Shown one piece after another: positions 7,161-14,748 of a stretch of DNA of 20,446 nucleotides. Source of the DNA: an uncultured Ruminococcus sp. (GTDB taxonomy: Bacteria > Bacillota > Clostridia > Oscillospirales > Acutalibacteraceae); contig CAJOHT010000006.1 of assembly GCA_905234305.1 (NCBI GenBank), positions 1 to 20,446 of the forward strand, in the 5' to 3' direction. The notes under the pieces are model-generated. The model was not told where the DNA came from, ran no database searches, and saw nothing but the letters and a program-made list of their open reading frames with translations. A program made the translations under genes and the position numbers. Each line of letters starts with the position of its first letter. The first letter of the stretch is position 1.

Positions 7161-8810
7161 TTAAGTTCTGTTGGATAGAATTTTCAGCGGTTCGTATCTC
7201 ATTATACTGATCAACGCCGCGAGACTCGCTATTATCGTAAGGAAAAGCCCTACCAGTATAAGCTCCATTATTACGAATAGATTTGTAGCTGAGCTTACGG
7301 AGTCAACGTAGTTTTGAGCCTTGGACTGTCCGAACATACTGCTCATAGGTCCGCCAAAATCAGGTTTGTTAGAGCTTGAGTTATTGTCGTCGGGTTTAAA
7401 TCCGAAGTTTTCCTTTACGCTGTCGCCTGTTGATTGCGAGCTTTGAATCTGGCTTGAAAGGAGTGTATTAGTGACGGGAACAGATACCGCAGCTCCGATG
7501 CTTGTGCCGATGATTAGCGCTATAAAGGTTACGATGAATATTTCGGTAACAAACTGAAGCGCTACCTTAGCCTTTTTCATTCCAATTGCCGTCAGTACAC
7601 CGACCTCGTATTTGCGTTCGCGCAGGTTGAATATGTTCAGCGTTATAAGTATTATTCCGCCGACCGCGAGTACGATAAGGAAGAACCATATCGCTGTGTT
7701 GCTTAAGGTGTTAAGCGGAAGCAGGCTGTTTTCGTATTGCTGTAAGTCGCTTGAGTTAACGCTGTATTTATCGCTTAGACCGAGCTTATAAACTTTTTTA
7801 GCGAACGCGTTGTAGTTATCCACGCTCTTGAACGTATAAGTGAACGCGAGATTCTGGGTCAGTTTAGCGGAGGTTTTGTTGCCGTCGGAATCGGTCGTTT
7901 TGTTGTTAGCTTTCGCGGATTTTGAGATGATTTTCGAGAGTGCGTTGTAGTTCATATAAATGTTGTTAGCGGGGTCGTTCATACGGAAGCGGTTGTTTTC
8001 CTCTGAGGATGAGTCCGAGTTTTTATATATGCCGACTATTTTAAGTTTATAAGTCTCCTTTTCATATTCGGGATTTGAGAGCTTGATCGTGTCGCCGACC
8101 TTAAGGCTGTTGTAGGTTGCGAGTTCGTTGCTGATTATGCATTCTAAAGCGTCGCTCTCCTCATCGAACATTTTGCCTTTAGTTATTTTATAGCTGCCGT
8201 CGTCGCCGAACATCGATAGCATCGCTTTATACGAGGAATAGCCCGTTATTGAAAAATCTCCCTGATTGACCTGGAAAGGCTGGCGGCTCGGGGTGTTGCT
8301 TTGGCTGTTGTTATCGCCGAAGTCCCCGGGAGGCTGCATAAAGCCGTTGTTGCTTGAATCGGATTTTGAGGAGCTTGAATCGTCGTCATCCTCTGAGGTA
8401 CCGTAGGGGAGGATACTTCCCGTAGCGTTGAGCGAAACCGCGCCCGAGTAATAATAGCTGTCGCCTGATTTGAGCGCCTTAGTATATTTCATATAGTCGG
8501 AAAGCTTAAGTGATGAACCCTGTAAAATGTCAAAATCAAATTTGCTTTTATCGGTTTTGTTTGAACTTGAAGAGCTTGAAGAGCTTGAGGTGTCTTTTTT
8601 CATTTCCTCCATAGCTTTCTGACGATTAAAGCTGATTGTACCTGTTACCTGCAAATTGCTTAAGGTACCTTCCTTAGCTACCTCGGCAGCTTCTCTTATC
8701 GAGAGCGATACGCACGCCGATACGGATATGATAAGCACGATTACCCCGATAAGAATATTTCTCAGCTTATTTCTTGTAATGCTTTTAACTGCGTTTTTTA
8801 ATATATACAT
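7161..8810 (-). CDS. ABC transporter permease with FtsX domain (MacB-like)
   Basis: A 549-residue permease. One helix lies at about residues 18-36 (ILIGVIVLIISVSACVSL), followed by a roughly 370-residue external domain like the MacB periplasmic core. Three C-terminal helices follow: AIWFFLIVLAVGGIILITL, then EIFIVTFIALIIGTSIGAAV after the conserved RERKYEVGVLTAIGMKK loop, and a last one ending MRYEPLKILSNRT. This one-plus-three layout is standard for MacB/FtsX permeases. The external domain carries Ser- and Asp-rich low-complexity tracts, including nine Ser at 75-83. The frame is open to 8921, but ATG 8810 has a perfect GGAGG eight bases upstream and gives the normal start. It is divergent from the ECF sigma factor gene. 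The substrate is unknown. Confidence 0.87.
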   Translation of the reverse strand: MYILKNAVKSITRNKLRNILIGVIVLIISVSACVSLSIREAAEVAKEGTLSNLQVTGTISFNRQKAMEEMKKDTSSSSSSSSSNKTDKSKFDFDILQGSSLKLSDYMKYTKALKSGDSYYYSGAVSLNATGSILPYGTSEDDDDSSSSKSDSSNNGFMQPPGDFGDNNSQSNTPSRQPFQVNQGDFSITGYSSYKAMLSMFGDDGSYKITKGKMFDEESDALECIISNELATYNSLKVGDTIKLSNPEYEKETYKLKIVGIYKNSDSSSEENNRFRMNDPANNIYMNYNALSKIISKSAKANNKTTDSDGNKTSAKLTQNLAFTYTFKSVDNYNAFAKKVYKLGLSDKYSVNSSDLQQYENSLLPLNTLSNTAIWFFLIVLAVGGIILITLNIFNLRERKYEVGVLTAIGMKKAKVALQFVTEIFIVTFIALIIGTSIGAAVSVPVTNTLLSSQIQSSQSTGDSVKENFGFKPDDNNSSSNKPDFGGPMSSMFGQSKAQNYVDSVSSATNLFVIMELILVGLFLTIIASLAALISIMRYEPLKILSNRT

Positions 8811-8950
8811 ATTACGCGCCTCCTTGTTATGATATAATTTTAATCGGGTAATTTGAACGTAAATAATGGAAACTATGACTTTTTTGTGAAAAATTTTTGA
8901 ATTTTTTTGAAAATCACGCACTGTAATTGCTGTCTGAGGTGTAACTATTA

Positions 8951-9484
8951 ATGAAAGGGGGAGACAAGTTGAGTAAAAACGGTACCGACACTCTTATTTC
9001 TAAAGAAGAAAAAAGAAAACTGATAGAAGCTATTATACGCGAGTATTCCGATTTTATATTTCGGCTGGCTTATCAGAATCTTCATAACCGCTTTGACGCT
9101 GAGGATATTCTGCAGGAGGTCGGCGTAACGCTCGTAACCGCGAAAGCTCCTCTGAACGACGAGGAGCATCTTAAAAGCTGGCTCGTAACGGTTACCCTCA
9201 ATAAATGCAGAAATCTTAAACGCGCTAAAAAGCGGAGAGAATATATTCCGCTCGACGAATGTCTTGCCCTCGAGGCTCCGAAGGCGAATGAAATAATGGA
9301 GGAGCTGTGGCAGTTGCCTGAAAAATACAGGAATACTGTTTATCTTTATTATTACGAATTCTTTAAAATATCCGAGATAGCCGAAATGCTCGGCAAAAGC
9401 CCCAATACGGTAAGCTCTTGGCTGAGACGCGCGCGCAAGGCGCTCGGAATTATCATAGAACAGGAGGAAAACGGTAATGGATAA
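8951..9484 (+). CDS. ECF-type RNA polymerase sigma factor
   Basis: A 177-residue sigma-70 family protein with only regions 2 and 4, the size of an ECF factor. Region 2 spans about 27-90 (IIREYSDFIFRLAYQNL, DAEDILQEV). Region 4 spans about 118-168, with a helix-turn-helix in FKISEIAEMLGKSPNTVSSWLRRARKAL. ECF factors redirect polymerase to stress promoters when a membrane anti-sigma factor releases them; the next gene fits that partner and overlaps by 8 bases. Two starts are possible. ATG 8951 has GAGGTG nine bases upstream. TTG 8969 has GGGGGAG five bases upstream, and this site forms codons 3-5 of the longer form. I list the ATG but the TTG is credible. The intergenic region shared with the ABC transporter is T-rich, and I could not assign a confident promoter there. 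Confidence 0.88.
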   Translation: MKGGDKLSKNGTDTLISKEEKRKLIEAIIREYSDFIFRLAYQNLHNRFDAEDILQEVGVTLVTAKAPLNDEEHLKSWLVTVTLNKCRNLKRAKKRREYIPLDECLALEAPKANEIMEELWQLPEKYRNTVYLYYYEFFKISEIAEMLGKSPNTVSSWLRRARKALGIIIEQEENGNG

Positions 9485-10496
9485 AAATGATTTTAAAGCG
9501 ATAAGCGAGCTTAAAGCGTCCGATAAAGCGGTAGAAAAAGCCGTAAAAAGCGCGCTTAAGGCTTACGATTCGGGAAAGGTTATAAAAATGGAAAAGACTA
9601 AAAAGTTAAATTATAAGGCGGTTTCCGCGATAGCGGCGTGTTTAGTCGCGGTAGTAGCCTGTACGGCTGTATTCGGTAATTTTGGCGGCAGGAATTCATT
9701 TACGATTACCGCCGCGGCTGCCGAGGCAACTCCCGACGAAGCAACGCCTGATGAAAAGCAGCTCAATAACGATTTTGTTTCGATAGGGACTATGGAGCTG
9801 GCTGGCGGTTCGGCTCACGGCGTTTCGGATGACGACGGAAAGTGGAAATATATAAATGAATGCGCTCTTGATATTACCGCCAATTTTAAATGTAAAGGCG
9901 AAAACATAAAATATATTTCTTATGAGGCGGATAATAATTCTGCAATCGGAGTGGATTATGATAAGAGTATATATAGGCATTCTAACGCAATAGAAGATAC
10001 TAACGGCTTTACTGTAGGAGAAAACGGGAAACCGATCGTTTATTACCGAAGCGTTACCTCAAAATATAAAAGTCAGATAAAAAAAGTACGCTTTAGATTT
10101 TCTAAATCGCTTTCTATCGAGGATAAAAAATCACAGAAAGTAGCTGTGGAGTATTATAACCGCAGTAACGTAAAAAAAATACACATTGATCCTAAAACAA
10201 AACGTGAGTGGAGAGAACCGTACTGGAAGGATAGTACTGATAAAGCTACAATAAAAACGCAGTCCGATATTGTGACGAACTACGCTAAGTTAATTCTAAA
10301 TAAGAAAAAAGTTCGCGTCGTTGTTACTTATAACGACGGAACAAAAGAAATAAAGAATCTTGTATTTAACGCGAAATGCGTTTCGCGCGTGGTAAATTAC
10401 AAGGAATGGGATGATACGAAAAACCTTGATAAATACGGCGATAAAGATATATATTTGTTCAATAAAATAGAAGTAAGCGCAAAGATTGAGGATTAA
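9477..10496 (+). CDS. Single-pass membrane protein, probable cognate anti-sigma factor
   Basis: A 339-residue protein with a short Lys/Ala-rich cytoplasmic part (1-43), one membrane helix at about 47-67 (VSAIAACLVAVVACTAVFG) and a large external domain of about 270 residues, rich in Lys, Asp and Tyr. An ATPDEATPDE repeat lies just outside the membrane. The overlap with the sigma gene (ATGGATAA) implies translational coupling and, by analogy with other ECF loci, an anti-sigma role. No zinc-binding HxxxCxxC anti-sigma motif is visible, so the assignment rests on position and topology. I do not recognise the external domain; it may be the signal sensor. AGGAGG precedes the start. A bidirectional hairpin follows the stop. 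Confidence 0.68.
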   Translation: MDKNDFKAISELKASDKAVEKAVKSALKAYDSGKVIKMEKTKKLNYKAVSAIAACLVAVVACTAVFGNFGGRNSFTITAAAAEATPDEATPDEKQLNNDFVSIGTMELAGGSAHGVSDDDGKWKYINECALDITANFKCKGENIKYISYEADNNSAIGVDYDKSIYRHSNAIEDTNGFTVGENGKPIVYYRSVTSKYKSQIKKVRFRFSKSLSIEDKKSQKVAVEYYNRSNVKKIHIDPKTKREWREPYWKDSTDKATIKTQSDIVTNYAKLILNKKKVRVVVTYNDGTKEIKNLVFNAKCVSRVVNYKEWDDTKNLDKYGDKDIYLFNKIEVSAKIED

Positions 10497-10522
10497 CCTA
10501 GTTTTAATCTCCCTTAAAAATA

Positions 10523-10544
10523 GCCGCCCGTTTATTCGGGCGGC
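10523..10544. terminator. Bidirectional terminator between convergent genes
   Basis: GCCGCCCG and CGGGCGGC form an 8-bp all-GC stem around a TTTATT loop. On the minus strand TATTTTTAAGG follows, giving a good U tract for the TtcA-like gene. On the plus strand TTAATC follows. Confidence 0.85.
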
Positions 10545-10577
10545 TTAATCTATATATCTTAACTCCTGTATACTGAA

Positions 10578-11432
10578 TTAATACTCATCAATAAAATTAT
10601 GCGTGATCCCGTCTTTTTTATAGGCGATGACCGCGTCTATGTAAACGTTTCGCATACTGTTGAAAATATTAGCTTCTATATTCGGGTTAGTTTTTTTCAG
10701 TTCTTTAATTATTCTTTTAGTTTCTAGCCGTTTTGATTCCGAGCTTTCGCCGTTTTCGGCTTCCGTTTTTTCGGTGAAACGGCAGGCGCATCTTAAAAAT
10801 TCAAGTCCATTATAATTACGCCAGGCGATTATATCTTCTTCGCGAACGTAGTAAAGCGGGCGGATAAGCTCCATACCTTCGTAATTCTTGCTCTTTAATT
10901 TAGGCATCATCGTCTGAACCTGACCGCCCCAGAGCATACTCATAAGCGTGGTTTCGATAACGTCGTCAAAATGATGACCGAGAGCGATTTTGTTGCAGCC
11001 GAGTTCCTTAGCTTTTTTGTATAGATAACCGCGTCTCATCCGCGCGCAAAGATAGCAGGGATTTTTCTCAACGTTGTATACGGAATCAAAAATCTCGGTC
11101 TCAAAAACAGTAATCGGTACTCCCGTGATTGTGGCGTTTTCCTCGATTTTTCGGCGGTTAGCTTCGTTATACCCCGGGTCCATTACGAGAAAAACAAGCT
11201 CAAACGGGAATTTATCGTGGCGTTTTAATTCCTGAAACAGCTTCGCCATAAGCATACTGTCCTTACCGCCCGATATACATACCGCTATCTTATCGTTCGG
11301 CTTAATCATATCGAACTCGACTATCGCTTTAGTGAAGCGGGAAAAAATCTTTTCTTTAAATCTTCGCTTTTTAGTAATCGAGGTTTCTACTTCTCTTATT
11401 TTATTTTCAAAAAAAGAATTATTATTGTTCAT
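10578..11432 (-). CDS. TtcA-like tRNA 2-thiolation enzyme (PP-loop ATPase, Fe-S type)
   Basis: A 284-residue PP-loop protein. The ATP-binding SGGKDS is at 54-59, a CxxC pair at Cys126/Cys129 (PCYLCARMRRGYLY), the GHHFDDVIET motif at 152-161, and further Cys at 215 and 217 (CACR). This spacing fits TtcA, which adenylates a tRNA base and replaces oxygen with sulfur using a [4Fe-4S] cluster held by three Cys; in enterobacteria the target is cytidine 32. The same family in Firmicutes is often annotated only as TtcA-like, and the target base here is inferred. AAGGTGA precedes the start, and an extended -10 (TGTTATAAT, 11452-11457 core) lies 20 bases upstream with no good -35. It is divergent from the alarmone synthetase gene. 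Confidence 0.83.
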   Translation of the reverse strand: MNNNNSFFENKIREVETSITKKRRFKEKIFSRFTKAIVEFDMIKPNDKIAVCISGGKDSMLMAKLFQELKRHDKFPFELVFLVMDPGYNEANRRKIEENATITGVPITVFETEIFDSVYNVEKNPCYLCARMRRGYLYKKAKELGCNKIALGHHFDDVIETTLMSMLWGGQVQTMMPKLKSKNYEGMELIRPLYYVREEDIIAWRNYNGLEFLRCACRFTEKTEAENGESSESKRLETKRIIKELKKTNPNIEANIFNSMRNVYIDAVIAYKKDGITHNFIDEY

Positions 11433-11451
11433 ATAGCTGTCACCTTAGTGT

Positions 11452-11460
11452 ATTATAACA
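11452..11460 (-). promoter_or_regulatory. Extended -10 promoter of the TtcA-like gene
   Basis: Minus-strand TGTTATAAT fits the extended -10 consensus TGnTATAAT. No convincing -35 is found 16-18 bases upstream, as is usual for extended -10 promoters. Confidence 0.45.
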
Positions 11461-11553
11461 TATAATAACGAAAATTAACATTTTTTAAAAAAATATATAG
11501 AATAAAATTTACATATATATTATAATAGAGTTATAAAACTAAGGAGAACGGCT

Positions 11554-12369
11554 ATGAGTAAAAATTTAAATGAGCTTTTAAATCCTAAGGCAACTTCAAA
11601 CGGGCAGATTTTCTCGGGAGCGACAGCGCTCTCGAAGGACCTTAGCGCTATATCCGACGAAATGGCTACCGCTATGTTTAACCAGACAAGGGAGCTTATG
11701 GGTACGGTAGTGGGTTATAAAGAGCTTATGATGATGTATACCTGCGCTATTAAAGAGATTCGTACAAAATTCGATGTATTGAATACTGAGTTTAACGTCC
11801 GTTATCAGCGCAACCCTATAAGCTATATGACAACCCGCCTTAAACGTACTTCCAGTATAGTTGAGAAGCTCACTAAAAAGGGCAAGAGCTTTTCAATTGA
11901 GAATATCGAGGAAAATCTAAACGATATCGCGGGAATAAGGGTAGTCTGCTCTTATATTGACGATATTTACCAAATCGCGGACGCGCTTATCCAGCAGGAT
12001 GATATTACTCTTATTAAGCGTAAGGACTACATAGCTAACCCTAAGCCCAACGGCTACAGGAGCCTGCACCTTATTGTTGAGGTGCCTGTATTCTTTGCCG
12101 AGATGGCGAAGCCGATGAAGGTTGAGGTCCAAATCAGGACTATGGCTATGGATTTTTGGGCGAGTCTTGAGCATCAGTTAAAGTATAAGCACGAAATTCC
12201 CGAGCAGGAGGCGATAGTAAAGCAGCTTTCGGACTGCGCCGAGGAATTGGCTGGTACCGACGCTAAAATGCTTTCTATCCGCAGGCGTATCGAGAGCTTG
12301 AGAGACGCTCCTACCGAGGATGATATTCTTATCGAAAAAATCAGCAGGCTTGATTTCAGGATGGAATAA
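11554..12369 (+). CDS. Small alarmone synthetase (RelA/SpoT synthetase domain, RelP/RelQ-like)
   Basis: A 271-residue protein with only a RelA/SpoT synthetase domain and no hydrolase, TGS or ACT domains, as in small alarmone synthetases. These transfer pyrophosphate from ATP to GDP or GTP to make (p)ppGpp. Visible motifs are the NDIAGIRVVC strand (about 123-132), RKDYIANPKPNGYRSLHL (156-173, G-loop with Tyr168, and nucleotide-binding Arg and His), and VEVQIRTMAMDFWASLEHQLKYK (190-212) with Glu191, Gln193 and Arg195. The helical N-terminus of about 65 residues is longer than in RelQ. Without a hydrolase, control must be transcriptional or allosteric. AAGGAG lies eight bases upstream; a TATAAT at 11521-11526 lacks a clear -35. 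Its 3' end runs into the BirA-like palindrome ahead of bioY, which may also serve as its terminator. Confidence 0.87.
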   Translation: MSKNLNELLNPKATSNGQIFSGATALSKDLSAISDEMATAMFNQTRELMGTVVGYKELMMMYTCAIKEIRTKFDVLNTEFNVRYQRNPISYMTTRLKRTSSIVEKLTKKGKSFSIENIEENLNDIAGIRVVCSYIDDIYQIADALIQQDDITLIKRKDYIANPKPNGYRSLHLIVEVPVFFAEMAKPMKVEVQIRTMAMDFWASLEHQLKYKHEIPEQEAIVKQLSDCAEELAGTDAKMLSIRRRIESLRDAPTEDDILIEKISRLDFRME

Positions 12370-12407
12370 GAAAATTAAGAGTTAATAATTTAGAATTAAG
12401 AATTAAA

Positions 12408-12439
12408 TTGTCAACCTTATCTTGCGGCTAGGTTGACAA
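12408..12439. promoter_or_regulatory. BirA-like biotin operator over the bioY -35 box
   Basis: TTGTCAACC-N14-GGTTGACAA is a perfect 9-bp inverted repeat with the arm sequence and spacing described for BirA operators (TTGTnAACC-N14/15-GGTTnACAA). The right arm contains the TTGACA -35 of bioY, so a bound repressor would block polymerase. The same palindrome followed by a T-rich run could also work as a terminator for the upstream gene. Confidence 0.78.
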
Positions 12440-12461
12440 TTTTTCTTTTTTATTCTATAAT
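12433..12461 (+). promoter_or_regulatory. Consensus sigma-A promoter of bioY
   Basis: TTGACA (12433-12438), 17-base spacer, TATAAT (12456-12461): a perfect consensus match, as expected for a promoter held down by a repressor. Confidence 0.85.
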
Positions 12462-12497
12462 GAGTTTATATTACTTCTGTTACTCGAAGGAGGCATT

Positions 12498-13040
12498 ATG
12501 AAAAACTCAAAGCATTTACTTAACCTTATATATATAGCGATGTTCGCGGCGGTTATTACTATCTGCGCTCAGATCCAGATCCCGACAGCGGTGCCGTTTA
12601 CGCTCCAGACACTGGGAGTTTTCGCGGCAGGCGGACTTCTCGGATTTAAGCGCGGTACACTGAGCGTAATAATATACGTGCTTTTAGGGCTTGTCGGAAT
12701 TCCCGTGTTTTCAGGCTTTAAGGGCGGGATAGGAGTGCTTTTCGGACCGACGGGCGGATATATAATCGGATTTATTTTTACGGCTATGGTTGTTGGTATT
12801 GCGGCGGATAAATTCGGCAGAAAAATTTGGACGCTAGCCATCGGTATGGCTGCGGGACTTATTCTTTGTTATGCCTTCGGGACAGTTTGGTTTATGATAA
12901 TATATAACGCCCCGACGGGAGGAATAAGCCTGTGGGAAGCTCTTATGATGTGCGTGATCCCGTATCTGCCGTTCGACGCTCTGAAAATCGCCGCAGCTGC
13001 GGTATTGGTTAACCGTCTTTATAAAGCAGTACAACTTTAA
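12498..13040 (+). CDS. bioY: Biotin ECF transporter substrate-binding subunit BioY
   Basis: A 180-residue, very hydrophobic protein with about six membrane helices. Family landmarks are the QIQIPTAVPFTLQTLGVFAAG segment near the N-terminus, the LGLVGIPVFSGFKGG and GPTGGYIIGF loops, and IPYLPFDALKIAAAAVL at the C-terminus. BioY captures biotin at the membrane and works with shared ECF ATPases and the EcfT subunit. Those partners are not in this window, so it probably uses a module encoded elsewhere. GGAGG lies six bases before the start. Expression should be repressed when biotin is plentiful, because a BirA-like operator covers the -35 box. It is transcribed alone: a strong hairpin follows. 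Confidence 0.93.
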   Translation: MKNSKHLLNLIYIAMFAAVITICAQIQIPTAVPFTLQTLGVFAAGGLLGFKRGTLSVIIYVLLGLVGIPVFSGFKGGIGVLFGPTGGYIIGFIFTAMVVGIAADKFGRKIWTLAIGMAAGLILCYAFGTVWFMIIYNAPTGGISLWEALMMCVIPYLPFDALKIAAAAVLVNRLYKAVQL

Positions 13041-13064
13041 AATTCGATATAAGAATTATAAACG

Positions 13065-13097
13065 GTTACCGATTAGGAAATTTACCTAATCGGTAAC
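13065..13097 (+). terminator. Terminator of bioY
   Basis: A perfect 13-bp stem (13065-13077 with 13085-13097) and 7-base loop are followed by ATTTTGTT. The right arm ends in GTAAC, overlapping TGTTAC-like words that recur in this intergenic region. Confidence 0.75.
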
Positions 13098-13183
13098 ATT
13101 TTGTTACAATGCACAAAACCGCATAAATACTGGGAATTGTTTTATTAAAGGCTTACACTCTTTCAAGATATTGGAAAAAACGC

Positions 13184-13212
13184 TTGCATTTTATTACAAA
13201 ATTTGTTATAAT
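13184..13212 (+). promoter_or_regulatory. Sigma-A promoter of the NlpC/P60 gene
   Basis: TTGCAT (13184-13189), 17-base spacer, TATAAT (13207-13212). The leader to the start codon is about 60 bases. Confidence 0.65.
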
Positions 13213-13213
13213 T

Positions 13214-13230
13214 ATTACAGTTTTGTTACA
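13214..13230 (-). promoter_or_regulatory. WalR (YycF)-like box at the NlpC/P60 promoter
   Basis: The minus strand reads TGTAAC-AAAAC-TGTAAT, an exact TGTWAH-N5-TGTWAH match lying one base after the -10 box and covering the expected transcript start. A related pair with a 4-base gap (TGTAAC-AAAA-TGTTAC) lies upstream at about 13092-13107. Polymerase would be hindered by a protein bound here. Confidence 0.55.
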
Positions 13231-13278
13231 AACTACAAATAACACATCCGATGTTTTTCGGGTATGGAGGTATATTTA

Positions 13279-14748
13279 ATGAATTTTGTAAAAAAACACG
13301 TTAAGTCGATTCTTTCGATTACTATGGCGCTCATCTTGATTTGTTCAATCTGCGTCGTAAGCTCGATTACTCCCAGCGCAAGCGGTACAGGCGCAGGACT
13401 TGCAGAATGGGCAATGAACGCTTATAACAGCGGCTGGAGATATGTTTACGGCGGCTCATCCGCGGGTGCGGTTGACTGCTCGGGACTTATCTATTCTTAT
13501 TGCGGAGGCGCGAGAGTCGGTACCGACCAGCTTAACTCCGCTTCGGCGAGCGGTAACGTGAGCGCGGGTATTCCGCGTGTACACGGCCTTGGACTTTATC
13601 AGCCGGGGCACGTCGGTGTATATGTAGGCGGCGGTATGGCTGTTGACGCGCGCGACGAGTCGAGCGGCGTATGCTATCAGTCTACGGCTACTAAATCCTG
13701 GACTAAATGGTTTAAACTTTCCGCTGTAAGCTATCCTGATACAGGCTGGGTAAAGTGTAACGGAAATTACTATTATTATGAAAACGGCCAGTATATTGTA
13801 AATACAAGCCGTACTATCGACGGAGAAACCTACAGCTTCTCTTCGACAGGTGTTTCGAGCAGAACTCCTGACGATATGGATTCTACCGCTAAGAAAAGCT
13901 CGTCTAACTCGGGCAATTCTTCCAATAACTCCTCTAGCGGTTCTTCAAATAATTCCTCGGGCAATTCCTCAAGCGCTTCATCCTCAGCTTTAAAGATTGG
14001 CTCAAGCGGCGACAGAGTTACTAAGCTGCAGAACCGTCTTACCGAACTCGGCTATTACGATGACGTAGTAACGGGTTACTTCGGCGAGGCTACCCAGAAG
14101 GCTTATAAGGCATTCCAGACAGCCGCGGGTGTAACTGTTGACGGCATAGCGGGTAAGAGCGACCTCGAGATTCTTTATTCCGACGACGCTCCGAACGCGA
14201 ATTCCTCTGAGGATGAGGATGAGGACGACGGTTATCTTAATCTCGGCGACGAAGGCGATGAGGTTGAGAAGGTACAGGATAAGCTCGCTGAGCTTAAGTA
14301 TTTCACAGGAGTTTCCTCGGGCTATTTTGGTGAACTTACCGAAAGCGCGGTTAAGGAATTCCAGGAGGATAACGACCTGCCGACTACAGGTATGGTAGGC
14401 GAGCTTACTACGGACAAGCTCTTTGACGAGGATGTTCAGGAAAACCCCGACGCTTCCGAAGATGAAGAAGAAGCCGAGGAGGAAACTGACGAGAAAGATG
14501 AGGCTGAACCTGAGGTCGAAACCGAGCCTGCTACAGAGGCAAAGACTGAGGTAAAGACAAACTCCCTCGCCGCAAGCGCTAAGGCTAATGTCGAAATTGC
14601 TCAGAAGGTTGTTGTAAAGACTAATAAGATTTCCAAGAAGGCGCTTGCCGTTCTAAGCGGCGACGATAAGAAGGTAGACCTTCCTTCTCTGGATGCTTTT
14701 AGTTCTCGGTATTGCCGCGGTTGTAAGCGGAATAATGTTTACTCTTAA
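13279..14748 (+). CDS. Secreted NlpC/P60 peptidoglycan hydrolase with two PG-binding domains; C-terminus frame-disrupted
   Basis: The open frame gives 489 residues. A signal peptide covers about 1-35. The NlpC/P60 domain (about 40-150) has Cys67 in VDCSGL and His111 in QPGHVGVYVG; the third polar residue may be Asp123. A short wall-binding-repeat-like segment (GWVKCNGNYYYYENGQY) follows, then a Ser/Asn linker, two PG_binding_1 domains (LKIGSSGDRVTKLQNRL and LNLGDEGDEVEKVQDKL) and an acidic stretch. Such enzymes cut gamma-D-Glu to diamino-acid bonds in wall peptides. I chose ATG 13279, eight bases after GGAGG; ATG 13264 overlaps that site. The last 15 or so residues (SSRYCRGCKRNNVYS) look like out-of-frame translation: the +1 frame encodes a membrane helix and basic tail ending at 14827. 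The intact protein would have about 515 residues. Confidence 0.87.
   Translation: MNFVKKHVKSILSITMALILICSICVVSSITPSASGTGAGLAEWAMNAYNSGWRYVYGGSSAGAVDCSGLIYSYCGGARVGTDQLNSASASGNVSAGIPRVHGLGLYQPGHVGVYVGGGMAVDARDESSGVCYQSTATKSWTKWFKLSAVSYPDTGWVKCNGNYYYYENGQYIVNTSRTIDGETYSFSSTGVSSRTPDDMDSTAKKSSSNSGNSSNNSSSGSSNNSSGNSSSASSSALKIGSSGDRVTKLQNRLTELGYYDDVVTGYFGEATQKAYKAFQTAAGVTVDGIAGKSDLEILYSDDAPNANSSEDEDEDDGYLNLGDEGDEVEKVQDKLAELKYFTGVSSGYFGELTESAVKEFQEDNDLPTTGMVGELTTDKLFDEDVQENPDASEDEEEAEEETDEKDEAEPEVETEPATEAKTEVKTNSLAASAKANVEIAQKVVVKTNKISKKALAVLSGDDKKVDLPSLDAFSSRYCRGCKRNNVYS

Noticed and set aside
8824..8950. ECF-type autoregulated promoter between the permease and sigma factor genes
   Set aside because: GGAAAC and TGAAAA words occur, but no partner -10 at a proper distance can be chosen over chance in this T-rich stretch.
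12366..12406. Repeated TTAAGAATTAA-like words after the alarmone synthetase gene, similar to those at 5096-5118
   Set aside because: Short AT-rich drift with no repeat boundaries, symmetry or coding potential; not called a mobile repeat.
13098..13278. Possible ydaO-type (c-di-AMP) riboswitch ahead of the NlpC/P60 gene, a common location for that class
   Set aside because: The space is largely taken up by promoter and repeat boxes, it is very AT-rich, and I find none of the conserved G-rich aptamer blocks.
14678..14692. LPSLD near the C-terminus of the NlpC/P60 protein as a sortase signal
   Set aside because: It does not fit LPxTG or common variants, and the helix follows only in another frame.
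14678..14700. Programmed frameshifting to join the NlpC/P60 protein to its membrane anchor
   Set aside because: No recognised slippery heptamer, stimulatory hairpin or internal ribosome-binding signal is visible at the junction; a simple indel or sequencing error explains it better.
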